Under the pieces are notes generated by a model that saw only the letters and a list, made by a program, of their open reading frames with translations, made no database searches and was not told the DNA's origin. A stretch of 64,000 nucleotides of DNA from Gari tellinella (lineage: Eukaryota > Mollusca > Bivalvia > Cardiida > Psammobiidae): the NCBI GenBank assembly GCA_922989275.2, contig OV277857.1:3906001-3970000 (forward strand), given 5' to 3'. Below are positions 33,835 through 48,800 of this stretch, piece by piece. The position numbers and the translations under genes were made by a program. Each line of letters starts with the position of its first letter. The first letter of the stretch is position 1.

Positions 33835-36800
33835 GTATGCTCCAATAAACATTTAAATTCCGTTCAACGAATTAGCCCCTAGTATATTTCTAGTTTAGAA
33901 GATATGCAATCACTTCAAATGGGGGACGAAACGTTTTGCTTTAATTTAAGCCCACTTTAAGCTACAATTTTTCAAGGCAACTCCAAAAAGATATCACAAG
34001 ACAGGATTAGAGGAGAAATAAATTGAGAATTTTAGAATCTGACTTACGACAAAGTTTTATTTTGCCGTACGACGTTTCATAAGACGGGCTCCTAGTCCCA
34101 AGGTTATATAGCGTTAGAGTTGAGTCTTGGAAAGTTCTCAAGCATTTGTTTGGTCAGAGTTTTGAAAAAGCTGAAATCTGACCATTCAAATGCTTGATAT
34201 CCATCTGAGACAACCCAACTGCTTTATAACCTTGGCCACAGATATGCCATCATATTTTATGATTCTGTCGGATAAAGAATACCGCTTTACAAAGATTGAT
34301 TTTGTCCTAAAAGGTAATTAATACTTTTAACACTAATAGATTGAAATTTGATATACATTTTGAAATTGTATTTCTTTGCTTAAACATTTTTTTCAAAAAC
34401 GTTTACTCACCGTATGGCACAGGGCAATTAACAGTCCATTACTAATACATGAATAACAGTCCAATTTTCTGTTTTATCGACAATCATCATACATCCACGC
34501 ATATTGATTTTCACCAAAACATTATTTAATATGACCAAGACAGCCTCATCAAAGACTTTTCTTTACATAAAAGTACATAATATACCTTATGTGTAGAGTT
34601 GAACATTTTCACACAATAAGCATTCACAAATCAACACAAAATATGTACTAACCATATCAATGCCAATCAAGTTTCTGTTTTACTTTTACGGAGCAGTTAA
34701 TGCATCGAGGGACTGTTTACGAATATGAAAAGTTTAATTTATATACATGTATCAAGCTGTATTTTAAGTATTGCTATTTCTATTTTTTGGATCGACGGTC
34801 ATGAAGCAAAGTATGGCCTAGAAGTTTAGAACGCATGCGAGAATACTTTGTGCAACAGAGTAGAAAATAATATTCTAAAATTCCACTGCATTATTTGTAC
34901 ACTTTTTGCAGATAGGTTCCTGTCTCGTCATACCAGCAATTCTACCAAGCTATATTTCTAAATTATCTGATGTTACTCCAAGACTATCTAACTGCTTGCG
35001 TAGCTTCTCGTTATAAAGAAAGGATAGGTAGGTTTCATAACAAAGATGAGTTTTAAATTTTCTATAAAAGTCAAGTTAAGATGCATTATGTATTGACGTA
35101 TTTCGTGTTTGTATACACTGACCATGTATTCTCTGCTAAAATAGTATCAGTGCTGAAGAAACAATACCAATATTGTTCCACATGTTCCCAAGACCAAGGT
35201 CAAAGGTTATAAAGCTTTTGAATTGAGTATACAGTCGTTATCAAGCATTTGATTGGTCAAATTGGAGCCTAGGCTCAAATTTGACCAATCAAATGCTTGA
35301 GAATACTATCAGACTCACCTCAAACTTTTTATAACCTTGGACACTGGCCTATCTAAAATACATTTTACAAGACTTCCCCAATTCTTTGAAATTCCATCAA
35401 TAATTTTCTCATTAAATCCTACTATTTCGTCTATTTACCGTTATTTCGGTTTGCATTATCTTAATCAAAAACAAAGTACTCGCTCTTACATTAATTCTGA
35501 TAGAGGAATTATGCATAGTTCACCAAGGACAGTTAGTTGCATTAGGTGTTTGCTGCCGATCCCCGAATATAAGCTTACAAAATTTGATGTGTATTGTATA
35601 TATTTCTTTTATATCATAGACTATTCAGACTTCAGAGCCATATAAAAGAATAGGCAAAACCATAGAATCAAATAAACACAACTTAGTCATAACATCCAAA
35701 ATAACCTAGTCAAAAAGTACTTAAAGACTTTTATAAGCCCCTCGGGCTTGATCAATAAAATGAACAATCGACAACTTCGATGTTATCACCGTTTATGAAC
35801 AAATTTAAAACATTATTAGTTTTTCAACCTTGAAAAACACATACATCATTTTTCTTAATATTGATCTTTAACCCTCAGTTTGTAGAGTATCGTAAAATAC
35901 AAGTACAGTGGAGAATCTGTTATTCTTTCCCGTTTAAACGCAAACGTACGCAAACGCAAACGCTAAAACGTAGAAAAGAACAACTTTTGGACAATTCTGA
36001 TATTTCATGTTTATCTTGGTGGCAAACAGTATGGAGCCTGATCAGACGCCGGGTTACCCGGCGTCTGATCAGGCTCCAAACTCTTTGCACTGCAAATAAT
36101 AGTTTTAGCGTAAACGCGTTTATTGGGAAAGGATAACAGATTCTCCACTGCAAGCTTTGTCTGCAAACTCAATGGATCTGTTGTAAACAAAACGATGTCA
36201 TCAGCATATAAGAGCATACACATGGATAAATAGCTTATATCATTTTCAGGCTATTTAAATCTTTAAACGGGACTGTACGCTTCGCCATTAAAGTGTCCAC
36301 ACATCCGGTGTCTGGCCGTGGTCCAAGTTGTTTGCATATCTTGGAGTCACACTATGGCCGAACTTTCAGGTTTAGATATCTGACAATTATTAATTCCAGT
36401 TTAGTCGTATTCGAGCATTTAAGTTAGATAATTTACAAAGTATACATTTTTCAGACTTTTCGAAACGAACGAATATAATTTTCAAACTGTAAACATTGCA
36501 TACTTTTAGAAATTTTCAAAATTACCCATGTATATCTTTTTCAGACTGTTCGAAACGAACGAAGAAATTAAGACAATGTTTACGAAGATTATTCGCGGAG
36601 ACAGGACTGACTTTACTCACCTCAGAGAGAGCAAAGAGATGGAGAATCACGTGCGGCAAGTCATGTACACTCTAGATGAAGCCATATCATCACTCGAGGA
36701 CGTGGATGATGTCGTAAATAATCTTCACGCTGTGGGCAGAAGCCACAGAAGGCTGACTAGTTCTGGTTTTAATCCTAACGTGTTCTGGGTATGATTTATG

Positions 36801-39800
36801 TTTATTGATATTACAGTGATGCTCGCTTATAACGAAATTGGATATAACGAACTAATGGATATAACGAAGCAAAAAATATTCACAATCTCTAATTAACGTA
36901 TTGTTTTTATTGACCTGATATACCGAAATTTAGATATGCATGTAATGAAAATAATTGGACTGTTACGAGGACTTCGTTATAAGTGATCTTCACTGTATAA
37001 AGTTTATATAATGCACTGTGCGGGTAATATGTTTTGTTGTTGTATGACTTTAACCTTCTGCACGCTGTGGGTGAATTTGTGAAAACTCTCGCAAACAGTT
37101 TAGATCCAGATGAGACGCCGAGTAACTCGGCGTCTCATCTGGATCCAAACTGATTGACATTCTGTCGATACTTTCTGGAAAAATGCCTTTGAATCAATGC
37201 TCAAAATTATTGCTGACGCAACATTTTGCAGACGACAATTAAATAGCGTGCTGGTGGTTAATGTTCTTATAACTATTTGCATGATGGGTAATTTTTCGTC
37301 TGCTACAATTGTCGTCTGCTACTGTTTTATTAATAGAATTTTCAAAATCTCTTTTCTAAACAAATTCAAACAGTTTGGACCCTAATGAGACGCCGCGTTA
37401 TGCGGCGTCTCATCAGGATCCAGACTGTTTGCAAAGATTATCAAGGTTTCGCCACTAGCTTAGTTAGAGTTAACAGCAGTAGTACATTGGAGAATCTGTT
37501 ATTCTTTCCCTTTTAAACGCAAACGTACGCAAACGCAAAACGCTAAAACGTAGAAAAGAACAACTTTTGGACAATTCTGATATTTCATGTTTATCTTGGT
37601 GGCAAACAGTTTGGAGCCTGATCAGACGCCGGGTTACCCGGCGTCTGATCTGGCTCCAAACTGTTTGCACTGCAAATAATAGTTTTAGCGTAAACGCGTT
37701 TATTGGGAAAGAATAACAGATTCTCCACTGTACATTGGGATGCGACAATAAGCTCTAAGCAACACTTACAGGTTATGTATAGATTTTGGTTGCATAATTG
37801 AGGTTGCGTAAGGCTTAAACTGTGCATGCCGATTGCCAGTTAAATGCTGTTTGACAATCATGTACAGGTTTTCTCAAATTCCAAATTGTATGGAACTTAA
37901 TTTGACAAATATTACTGACCATAATTTAAAGCAGACGATATGACAGTAGGTTAATTGCGATCATTATAATACTTCTTACGTAACACGCACGTTTGACCCT
38001 TATAACATAAATTGGTATTAACCATTTAGCTGCCTAAATTCTATAACGCTAACATTTGCAGCAGTTTGCATGCACCCAGACGCCGCAAACGCCCACAGAA
38101 TAATGTGACTGAAGTTAAAATCGCTTAAAGAATCAAATTATATAAATAAAAACAGATGCCATATTTAAGCAGACGATATTACATCAACGACTGTGGTAGA
38201 TTGGGTTTTACGTCATAATGGCAGCGAAATGGTTAACAATCAGTTTGGGTCCAAAGTTTCCCGACGTCTAATCAGGATCGAAACTGTTTTGCACTCGTAT
38301 AGAAAGTTCTTCAGTAATATGCATAGGTACTGGTATTAAAACATTATAGCAGTGTGCAATCTGAAAGCAGTCTATATAGTGTTATATAAGAGGTTTTATA
38401 TAATATCAATTACTATTCGCAGTTCCGATTAATCACGTTAATGAGTTTCACATGTTTACCAGAGTCACATGGTGTTATACTTGTTGAACGACAATGAAAC
38501 TCAAATTCTTGGAAAGACGTTCACGCAAACGATGCATCGGCTTTAGTTAAAAATAGAAGATTAATGCAGTATAAGTATTGTTTATATCTGTCTAATTGAT
38601 GTAGATAATGTCAAATACATGTTGCATACATGTATAATAAGACGTGCATTGTCATTGTTATACATAGTTATAAGAGACTATTGTTATAGATCTATGTAGC
38701 ATGAATACCTCAAGCTATTGACCTCATGCATAGTAACAGCAATGTACACCCACAAAGATTACAACAAACCCACACTACCACGACAAGACCCAAACCGACC
38801 AACACGGACATTATTTCAAATAGTACTGACCCTAATCAAATAGCTTTCACATAATCTGATTGATCTTGGTCGACACACTGCAAAGACGAAAACAGGAGTA
38901 TCCATAATTGACGCGTTAGAATGAAATATCTTCCAGTATAATGTATACATGTATATAAGCATCCAAAGTTTCAATGAAACCGAGCGACCTTGAAGAGATT
39001 TTCTGCTGTAATTTTCACATGAGTTCACTTACAGTGGAGAATGTGTTATTCTTTCCCAATAACGCGTTTTACGCTAAAACTATTATTTCTATTGCAAACA
39101 GTTTGGAACCAGATCAGACGCCGGGTTACCCGGCGTCTGATCAGGCTCCAAACTGTTTGCCACCATGATAAACATGAAATATCAGAATTGTTCAAAAGTT
39201 GTTCTTTTCTACGTTTTAGTGCTTTGCGTTTGCGTACGTTTGCGTTTAAACGGGAAAGAATAACAGATTCTCCACTGTACCACATGCGGCATGCCTAACA
39301 TTCTGTAAACCAGGCCTGGCCTCAAGCTTAAAAAAGAAGAGATGAGTCTGATATTGCTTTCAAGCATTTAATTGGTCAGGTTTGAGCTTGTATAATGTGA
39401 GATTACTGTTATAAGATATTGTTATAAAACAATTGTACTGAAAGCTTAACCCCTGGAACTTCAAAAAGACAATTCCAGTATCCAATTTAATCTAGTCTAT
39501 TTTGGAGTATTTACGGTTGTTTATTGTCAATGTATTCATCAGAGGGCTCCTTTAGGACCCTTCTAAATTGGGTCTTCACTGTTTGCACAGGAAAATATGT
39601 ATGTTTAAAAGGCTCCAACGTTTAAGGTAATTGCAGAGGATGATACGTCTGTCTTTACCAATAAACGCGTTTATACTAAAACCTCTGACCACTGGGGTCC
39701 GTTTTATGCTACGCCGTACGGCAATAACGGTCGTAAGACTAAACGTTAAAGGCAGTATGTAAGCCAAAATAGCGCATTTTTTAAACTGGAAAATTCAGAC

Positions 39801-42800
39801 ATATACGTAATCTAAACATATAAAAAGAAGTAATCCGCGATGATTATGGAGGCAATAAATCTGACAAACACAGAAAAAAGTCGACTTTTAAATCGGTTTG
39901 ACATCCGATCAACGACGGAGATTTTCCGAGTTCGTTGGGCTTGCGCCCGGTAAAGATAATAGCTCATTATTAGTGTTTTCTTCTGACTTGACAGAGTTAA
40001 TTTTAGATTGGAACATCTAAAACTTTAAAAGGGATGAGTATTCCCTACATCCAGCAAGAAACATTGATAGCTGTATTTATTGTGCGCAGTATACAGTAGA
40101 TAATACATTTTTCTTTCCCGTTTAAACGCAAACGCAATGCACTAAACTGTGGAAATTTACTTTTAGAAGTTTTAACAATTATTTTCTAATCTGAGTAGCA
40201 AATAGGTTGGAGCCTGATCAAACGCCGGGTTACCCGACGTCTGACCTGGCTCCAATATGTTTGCAATGGACATAATAGTTTTGTATACAAATGCGTTTAT
40301 TGGGAAAGAATAAAATATCAGTAAAGTTAGCGCAGCGGTATCGTGCTGCACGGGACCTATACTTATCTCAAGTAGGAAAGTGTACGATGATGTGGTCGAT
40401 GTTACCTTGCTTACAGTGGAGAAAATGTTATTCTTTCCCAATAAACGCGTTAACGCTAAAACCATGATTTCGATTGCAAATAGTTTGGAGCTGATCAGAC
40501 GCCGGGTACCCGGCGTCTGATCAGGCACCAAACTGTTTGCCGCTCAGACTTACATGAATGGTCAGAATTTTCTAAAGGTTGTCCATTTATGCGTATTATT
40601 GCGATGCGTTTCGTTTGCGTTTAAACGGGAAAGAATAACGTTTTCTCCACTGTTACCTTAATGGTTATGAACTATTCTGTTCTTAAAATAACCCAGACAA
40701 GTCAGGAAAATCGGATCGATCTCGTGACTCTTATACGACCTTGCGGAAATTCTCGGAAGCCGACTCGAAGATTTGTTATGTAAACAAAAAGCTTATTTTT
40801 CCAACCATCTCGATAAGAAATCGGCACATTTATGTATGATTCTTAAAGAAAGGGGGCATGTTTCAGGCACCTGACAACGGATTTCGCTTAGTTTTAATAC
40901 ATAGAAAATGTTCTTATATAAGAAATTGCGCGATTTAAACATAAATTTGGGCGGTATTCTGGCTTTAAAATACAACTTATTTTCAAGCCGATTCCAAAGA
41001 GATGTCACAAGACAGGATTAGATGGAGAAATAAATATATTAATATTGATAATTTAGAAACTGACTTACGACCATTTTTGTCATACGACGTTTTATAAAAA
41101 GGAACCAGGTTCCAAAAAAATCGTTTTAATCGTCAAGAAACTGCCTCTTCCTACAATTGAGTGCATTGCGTGTACGTTTCGTTTTACAAATTACTCCTTA
41201 TATACGTCCTAAAACCAGGGCTGCCATTTCTCCGGATGTTTCCGAAGTCATCGGATTTTTATCCTAGCAGATGGTACATGTAGCTTAAAACAGACTGAAA
41301 GTAAAGCAGAATGCGCCTTGAGGCGCATTCTGCATTACTTTCATCCTGTTTTAAGCAGTCATGTGTCTTCAAAACTAGAAACAGACTATGGGGTAAAGGT
41401 ACGATTAGTAAAATCGCGTCTGAGAATTTAAAAAAATTAAATCTTAGGATTTTTATGATCAACTTATGGCAGCCCTGTAAAACGCATCTAATGTATTCCT
41501 CTACTGAAGAAAATAGTTGCATTTTATATAGACAGTATGAACGCTAATAGATATTTTCTATATCATAGCAGATTGTATACAAAGCAGATAGGCGTAAAGG
41601 TGCACCCTGATTTCCCTTCAACCTGCTTTGAGTGGTAAACTGAGTTCAAAACTAGAACCAGGCTATTCGAGAAGGAATTAAAGGGTGCAAAAGAACCCTT
41701 TCTCCGTTTAACAACATAAATTCAATGTGTCCTTTCTTATCTTCTTTCCCTTTTTGGGCATTCATGGGGCGCTGTGCCAAATGTGGATCCGCGCATGATA
41801 GTGATTCTTGTTACCAGAACTTAACCCATTACCTCATAAATACGCCTTTTTAAGCTTTCAATTTATTCATCCTCTGTTTTAAATGGTTTAAATTTATACA
41901 GTTATAAAGATGTATAATAAGAAATAGTTGCTATATTCTAGTAGACGGAAGCTTAAGGCAGGCTGAAAGTAAAGCAGAATGTGCCTTAAGGCACATTCTG
42001 CTTTACTTTCAACCTGATTTAAGTGGTCACCAATTTTCAAATCTAATTCAGGCTATGGGGTAACGGGTTAAACTATTCGGTATAGAGCAAGAATTGTCTT
42101 ACTGGATGCTCGCTTTCAAATAAATCTTTTGACTGACACGGGGTTATCATTTTCTTTTTCAAACAAGTTCGGAACCGAGTCAGATGTCGTGTAACAGGAT
42201 AACAACTGCTTCAGCTTCCTATGTCGAGGTTTCTTAAGTAAAAATATCTAAAGCACAGAAATTGAAGAAGACATCATTGTTACCCGTTACTCCATAAATA
42301 CGGCTTTTTACGTATTTTATTAAATTCTTCACAGAACGAAGAAAATAGTTCCACTTCATACAGTTATGGGCATGAGCCGTAAGAAATACACTCTACATCC
42401 AAGCAGATGCAATCTTAAAGCAAGCTTAAAGTAAAGTAGAATGCGCCTGTAGGCGCATTCTCCTTTACTTTCAGGCCTGCTTTAAGTGGCCACCTGTCTT
42501 TAGAACTAGAAACGGGCAATGGGTAATAGGTTAGGCATACCCTACTATGACAGAGAAGTGTTTGTCGTAATAAACCACTATTTTGAAATTTATTGCCTAG
42601 ATATCATGTTTCCAGTAAATACCACAAAGAAACTTAAATCGATGGCTCAAAGTCACGTGATACAGTGGGGAATTTATGTTTATGTATTTATGTTTTATTC
42701 TTTCCGAATACAGGTACATGTATTTGTGTTAAAACTGCGTCCAATGCAAACAGTTTGGAGCCAGATTAAACGCCGAGTTACTGGGCATCTGACTAGGCTA

Positions 42801-45800
42801 TAACCCTTTTGCCACCAAGACTTAAAGCAAAACGACTATATTTTCAGTTATCAGCCATTTCTACATATTATTACAACCGCAGGTTTGATTGCTTTCACTT
42901 TAAACGGGTTTAAAGAATATTTTCTCCTCTGTTTTTTGTTTTGTCTGTATACATGTAATCTTGTTTATGCCCACGCTCGACATAGCCGTGAGCATATTGT
43001 TTTATCTGTTTGTTTGTTCGCCTGTTTTTGTATGCCTGTCTGTCTAAAACTATGATCTTGGTTATAGCGCTCCCTTTTTACAACCCATTGGGAGACAAAA
43101 ATTGTGTGCGTTGTTCGGAAGGAGTCATTTTAGTGAGGAAATTGGCTTACATATGCAAACAGCTTGAATCCAGATCAGACGCCGCAAAACGCGGCGTCTG
43201 ATTTGGATTCAAGCTGTTTGTCACTCATCATTTAGTGGGTGGTTTTTTTCTGTCAGAATGTCCATTATGTAGGTTTGAGAAAAACAGCAGACGACAATTT
43301 TAAGCAGACGACATTGCAGCCGTGATTATGTTGTACATAGTTGTTCTGCTTAGGGAACTGCGACAAGGGTCGTTGTAAGGAGGGAGTCGTTGTTGTGAGG
43401 AGAAAGGTGACAACTTAAAGCAGGTTGAGTGTAAATACTTTCAGCCTGCTTTAAGCTACATTCTGCTAGGATAAAGAAACTATTTTTCATGGTTCATATT
43501 CATGGCTGTATGAATTGGAGCTTTTTACTTCAGTGGAGGAATGGATTGAATGCGCTAAAATACCTTTCTGTGGGGGAAAGGGCTTAGTGATAGCATGTCT
43601 CAAAAACTATAAACAGACTTTGGAGTATTGGGTTAAAGTATGCTATTACCAGTGTTAATGTAATTCCAACAAGGGTCAGCGTATAACTATGTGAAACTTC
43701 ATTTTCAATTTATTAAAGAACAGTCAAATGTTTTGACTAATTTAGTGACATATATTTACCTGACTGGCTTAATTATTGGTTTCGTGTTTATGATCATTCT
43801 GTCACTATCACTTGTGGCTATAGATATGTATTTGTTTACGCGTTTAGTTAATTCCTCCCCTGAAGAAAATAGTTCCACTTTTTACAGTCATGAATGTGCA
43901 GCATAATAAATATATCCTATAGCCTGGAAGAAGGTAGCATAAAGCTTTACTTTCAGCCTGCTTTTAAGCAACGATATGTTTTCAGTACTGGAAACATGTT
44001 GTTTGGGACAGAGTTAAAGGCAGATTGATACGAATGTGGAACACTTTATAAACTGTGATGTGCGGACGTTACCCTGCTCAAGGAAATTTAAAGTACACTC
44101 AGCGCAAAAAGAAACGCACATTTTCTATCAAAATATTATTTTGTATGTAGAAGGAACGTATTTGTGAATTATTATTAAATCATTATTGAATTGTTAGCGT
44201 CACAACCTGTTCTAATCGGTGCGGCGTTTTAAACAAGCTGTAGTTAATTATTTCGCTGCCAAATTAATCGTGAGGTTTTTACCCCTTCACCGTTTCATTG
44301 TCGTCTGCTTCAATTTTGTTGTTTGCAAGATCGTTTCAAAGTAAAATTCAATGTAGTATGACTTGAAGCAAATCGATACGAGTGTCAAACAGTTTGGCTC
44401 CTGATCAGACGCCGCGTGACGCGGCGTCTGATCAGGAACCAAACTGTTTGCAAACGCTTTTTGGCGTCATCAAGAGGGAATGGTTAAAAGGCAGCACAAT
44501 GTTTTTTGAGTATTTTTTTCTGAACTTGTTGCAGAATTGAATACATCTTGAGATATGGTCTTTCTATTCTAATTTTCTTCAAAAAAAGGGTCAGTCAAGT
44601 CCGATAAGTCTGCGCGTCCGGTAAAGCTGCGCATCAACAAACAGGTTAACTTCCGGCTGTCATATGCTCACAGAAACCACGTTTTACTTGGGAAATGACA
44701 GTCGAATTAATAGGAACTGGTTAAAAAAATCACCCTAGGTTAAGCTAAGTATTTCCGATATGTAAAAAAACGAGTATAAATCGTAAAAATACCTTATATT
44801 AAAGTTACATTTAGTGATCCATTATCTACAGTTCATGCATTTGACATCATTGAATATTCATGAGACATTGACCTAGTTTCCGCAAGCCATCTCGGCCAAT
44901 TCGGCTGCAAAATGCATTTTAACAAACCCAATAAAAAGTAAAGAATTACCTTTTATGGTTATCAGATGATTTCATAAATAACTATCAGCCATAAAGATTT
45001 GTTATTACCATGCTGTCATAAGCCATAAATCCTCGTCACATAGTTGCCAAGAATGCAGACGCTGCAAGATATGCTAAGTGCATCCATTTTGTGACGTCAT
45101 TCTAAAAGGCGCGAGACACCTGTCATGGGGAACACAAACTATTTTGAGTAAAAATACTTGATCCATTTTTTTGCTTGTTTGAAATATTTGGGATCTAATA
45201 TATGCCTAAATCTAAACCTAAATATTGATAATTTATATAAAGCAACTATAACACCGGAACCCCCTTAAGTTTAATAATGCTATTAAAAACCATATCTGGA
45301 CAATGTAACCACTAAAAACCCCACTTGAGCCTCTTCAGTGACAAGCGTCTCTACTGCGTAGAGTTACCGGACATGTAAAGAGTTGCTAGATGGGTGGGAT
45401 GGGTAAACGTTGCGTTCACTAGAAAGGAAATTAACAAATTATTTCTTAAATCTTTCTATTTCAGTTGAAAGATAAATGTCTATTCTTTCTTCTGATATAC
45501 AGGTTTCCATACGATTATCCGCTTTATAGCTGAAAACTTTAACATGAAAGCTTAAGTGCGCAGCATTACCGGACAGCACCGTATCTTAATCCGCGCCTGA
45601 GCACGATGTGCGTTTCTTTTTGCACTGAGTGTATGCCGATACAAATATCAATGTTATTCAAGCAAAGGTTTAAAGCATACCCGTGTGAAACTTCAATTGA
45701 ACATAATTACAGAACGGCCAAAGTCGTGCCTACTGTACTGGAATATATAAACTCTGGCTGGCTTAATGACTGGTTGCGTGTTTGTAATTATCTTGTCATT

Positions 45801-48800
45801 ATCGCTTCTGTAAAACGATATAAACGATAATTTACTTGAGACGTTATATTTAAGTAACACCTATGACGTAGCTCATAAACCCAATGGAACCCAATTTTCT
45901 ATAGTTCTTTGACCTCAGTTTCAGTTTCAGTTTCAATCCGATTACCACTATACCATAGTCTGCAGTAATTATTTGACTACCAAATGCATGGTGTGTTTTT
46001 AATATTGCAGTCTGCATGATTTAGATTCCAGCCAATTATTCCATTGAAACTTCCCTTTGCGTCTTTAATTGATCCTTTCTCTGAAGAACAAAATTATTCC
46101 ATTTTATTCAGTTACGAACATGCATCATAAGAAGTATTTCCAATTTCTTAGCAGCTGTTAGCATAAATCATGCTTAAAATGAATATGAATAACGATAATT
46201 TACTTGAAATTTAATACATTTATTTATATTAGAAATAATTGTTACGTAGACCGTATCCCGTTAAAACGCAAGCGAAACTTAAACGTAATTCAATAAATTT
46301 GTAAGAAACCGCATTTTTCAAGATTTCTAGCGATTTATTTTAAACTTAGTGGAAAACAATTTGGAACCTGATCAGACGCCGGGTACAGTAGTGGCCAATG
46401 CTGTGTCAGCTGTGAACGAACACCTGTCCCGTTTTCTAAAAGTCGTTGAGTAAATGCAATTACTGTTGAAAGTGCATGCTAACCGTTGGTTTTATGTTAT
46501 GTTTTTAATAAAGGGTATTATATATGCTAGACAGAAATGCAAAAAGGGTGTCGTTTCATCAATTATTATTCATGATATGCCCGGTGTTGTCGAGATAGGG
46601 TGAGAATATACTAACAATCAGTTGTACCCCTTGTCTCTATATATACCTTCTGATGATTTTTTCTCTCAAAAAACAATCGTGTCGGGGCCCTGTGGTCTGA
46701 TCAGGCTCCAAACTGTTTGCCACCAAGATAAATATGAAATATCAGAATTGTCGAAAAGTTGTTCTTTTCTACGTTTTAGTGCTTTGCGTTTGTGTACGTT
46801 TGCGTTTAAACGGGAAAGAATAACAGATTCTCCACTGTACAACAGTCATAGATTCAAAGAAATTCCAGCAAATGTATGGCATGCACAACTGTTTTTTCTA
46901 GCAGGTTTATTTACGCTTGACCATTTCCTGATTACAATTTGTGAATCGCAGACAGATGTATCCTAAAGCTAGATTATTTGGCAGATTTTGTCCGCAGAAA
47001 TGTTCACAGTTGATTTACCTGTAATGGTCCTATTGTGAATCGCAGACACATGCATCCTCAAGCTAGAAGTTTTGGCAGATTTCGTCTGATGCAATTCTCG
47101 AGGATGATTTATCTGCAATGCAATGGTCATTTATACGATAAGTCATTAGAAAATCGAACAATTTGAATCTTGACGAGAAACCAAATTTCTCGACATATCT
47201 CTTTGATTCAAACTCCACAATTTTGTCTTTTTGTGTATTGTGACCTTATCTTGACTCTTGAACGCTTTATAAACATGCATCCAGATATGGAATCATCGTA
47301 CTAAAGTGTTGACTGTCAAATGAACATATCATTTAGAATGTATATTGTACTTTCGGTTGAGGAGAAGTTATAAAATTGGTACCAGTTTTTAACCATATGA
47401 TACGCCGAATAATAATGGAAATATCGTCTGCAATTTATGTTCAGAACTTTCAATGTGAATACTGATTATTTTCTTGCATGAAGCCATAATCTGTATAACA
47501 ACATGTTAACCCATTTGTATCCGCGATCTCATATATGAGACTTAGGCAAACAGTATATACTCTGATCAGACGCCGCATCATGCGGCGTCTGATCAGAGTT
47601 TATACTGTTTGCTGATAGGAATTTCAATATACAACAAAATGAAAATGAAATTTTTGACCAGGCATCCCTTTGATAAAAAATTGACAAATCCAATATACAC
47701 ATGTATAAACATGGAAATATCCATTGGGCATAAATGGGTTAACTAATCTATTCAGGGTCAACGCTTAAAGGCATTACTCTCGAACCTTTCTTTGATCCCC
47801 CATTGTTTTCAATGAGCGTGAAAGTAATTGTAAAATAATGAGGCATGTGGCAAATCCATCTCATTCTGTATAGCGACTCTATACAGGCTCTGAAATACTC
47901 ATATCCAAGATGTCTTTATTTCAAAACAAATAATTAAAAATAAGAGACGGTCTTTACCTGAGACATTTCAATAACTATTTGCATTGACATTATCGCAATT
48001 GTCAGCTCGCTTCGCACAAGTTTTACCTGACCAAATATTCATACCGAAACTAGGTCAGGAAATGTCTTTAAAACAAGTTTTGCTATGTGTTCTCAGAACA
48101 GCTTCTAAATTGTTCCATCGATTTGTCACCATCCTTCATTCTACAAAGTGCATTCATATATCTTTAATTTGACATGAAGTTTCACGTTTCAAACAAATAA
48201 CTCGCAAATGAAGAATGATCAGTCATTTTTTTGCATCGTTAAATATCAAATCTTTCCATGCCGTAATATCTTCAGCATGGAATTTTCGTCTGCAAATTTA
48301 GTCAAATTCAAATCTTGCGTTTTTCATTTGAAGAAACGTAAAGACGAATTTCAAACAGTTTGGATCCAGATCAGACGCCGCGTTAACGCGGCGTCTGATC
48401 TGGATCCAAACTGTTTGCAAAATACCAATGAAATCGCGATCGATAGGCTAAGGGTCAAATCCTATTACAGTCTGTGATTAAATTACATTGCCTCTAAGAC
48501 AAGGGAGGAGCATAACGTATTAGGTACAGTCAAACTCGTATTAACAATTTCCCTTCCACAATTCGTCGTCTGACTGAACTTTATCACCGCCAGAATATCG
48601 TCTGCTCTGTTAACCTTTCTGCATTTTTGTTTTAGCGCTAGATTTAACGCCTAAGGATAGAAACATTGTCCATGTAACAAAAAGAAAAATAATTATTGTC
48701 AAATATCGCGTAACTTTTCAAAAGTTAACTATATCGGGTAAAGCGAAAGTTATCTGTACTTCACAACAAAATGACACATAGTGCATACCCTGATCAGAGG

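Larger units (their letters stand above)
33835..36544 (+). other. globin intron 1 (2710 bp, phase 2)
   Basis: It runs from gtatgc to tttttcag. It holds a B-element fragment, half of an M element, palindromes L2 and L3, an antisense LINE reverse-transcriptase remnant interrupted by a full A element, and a decayed copy of the exon 2 acceptor 90 bp upstream of the real one. The position (end of helix B) matches the conserved globin B12.2 intron. Confidence 0.88.
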
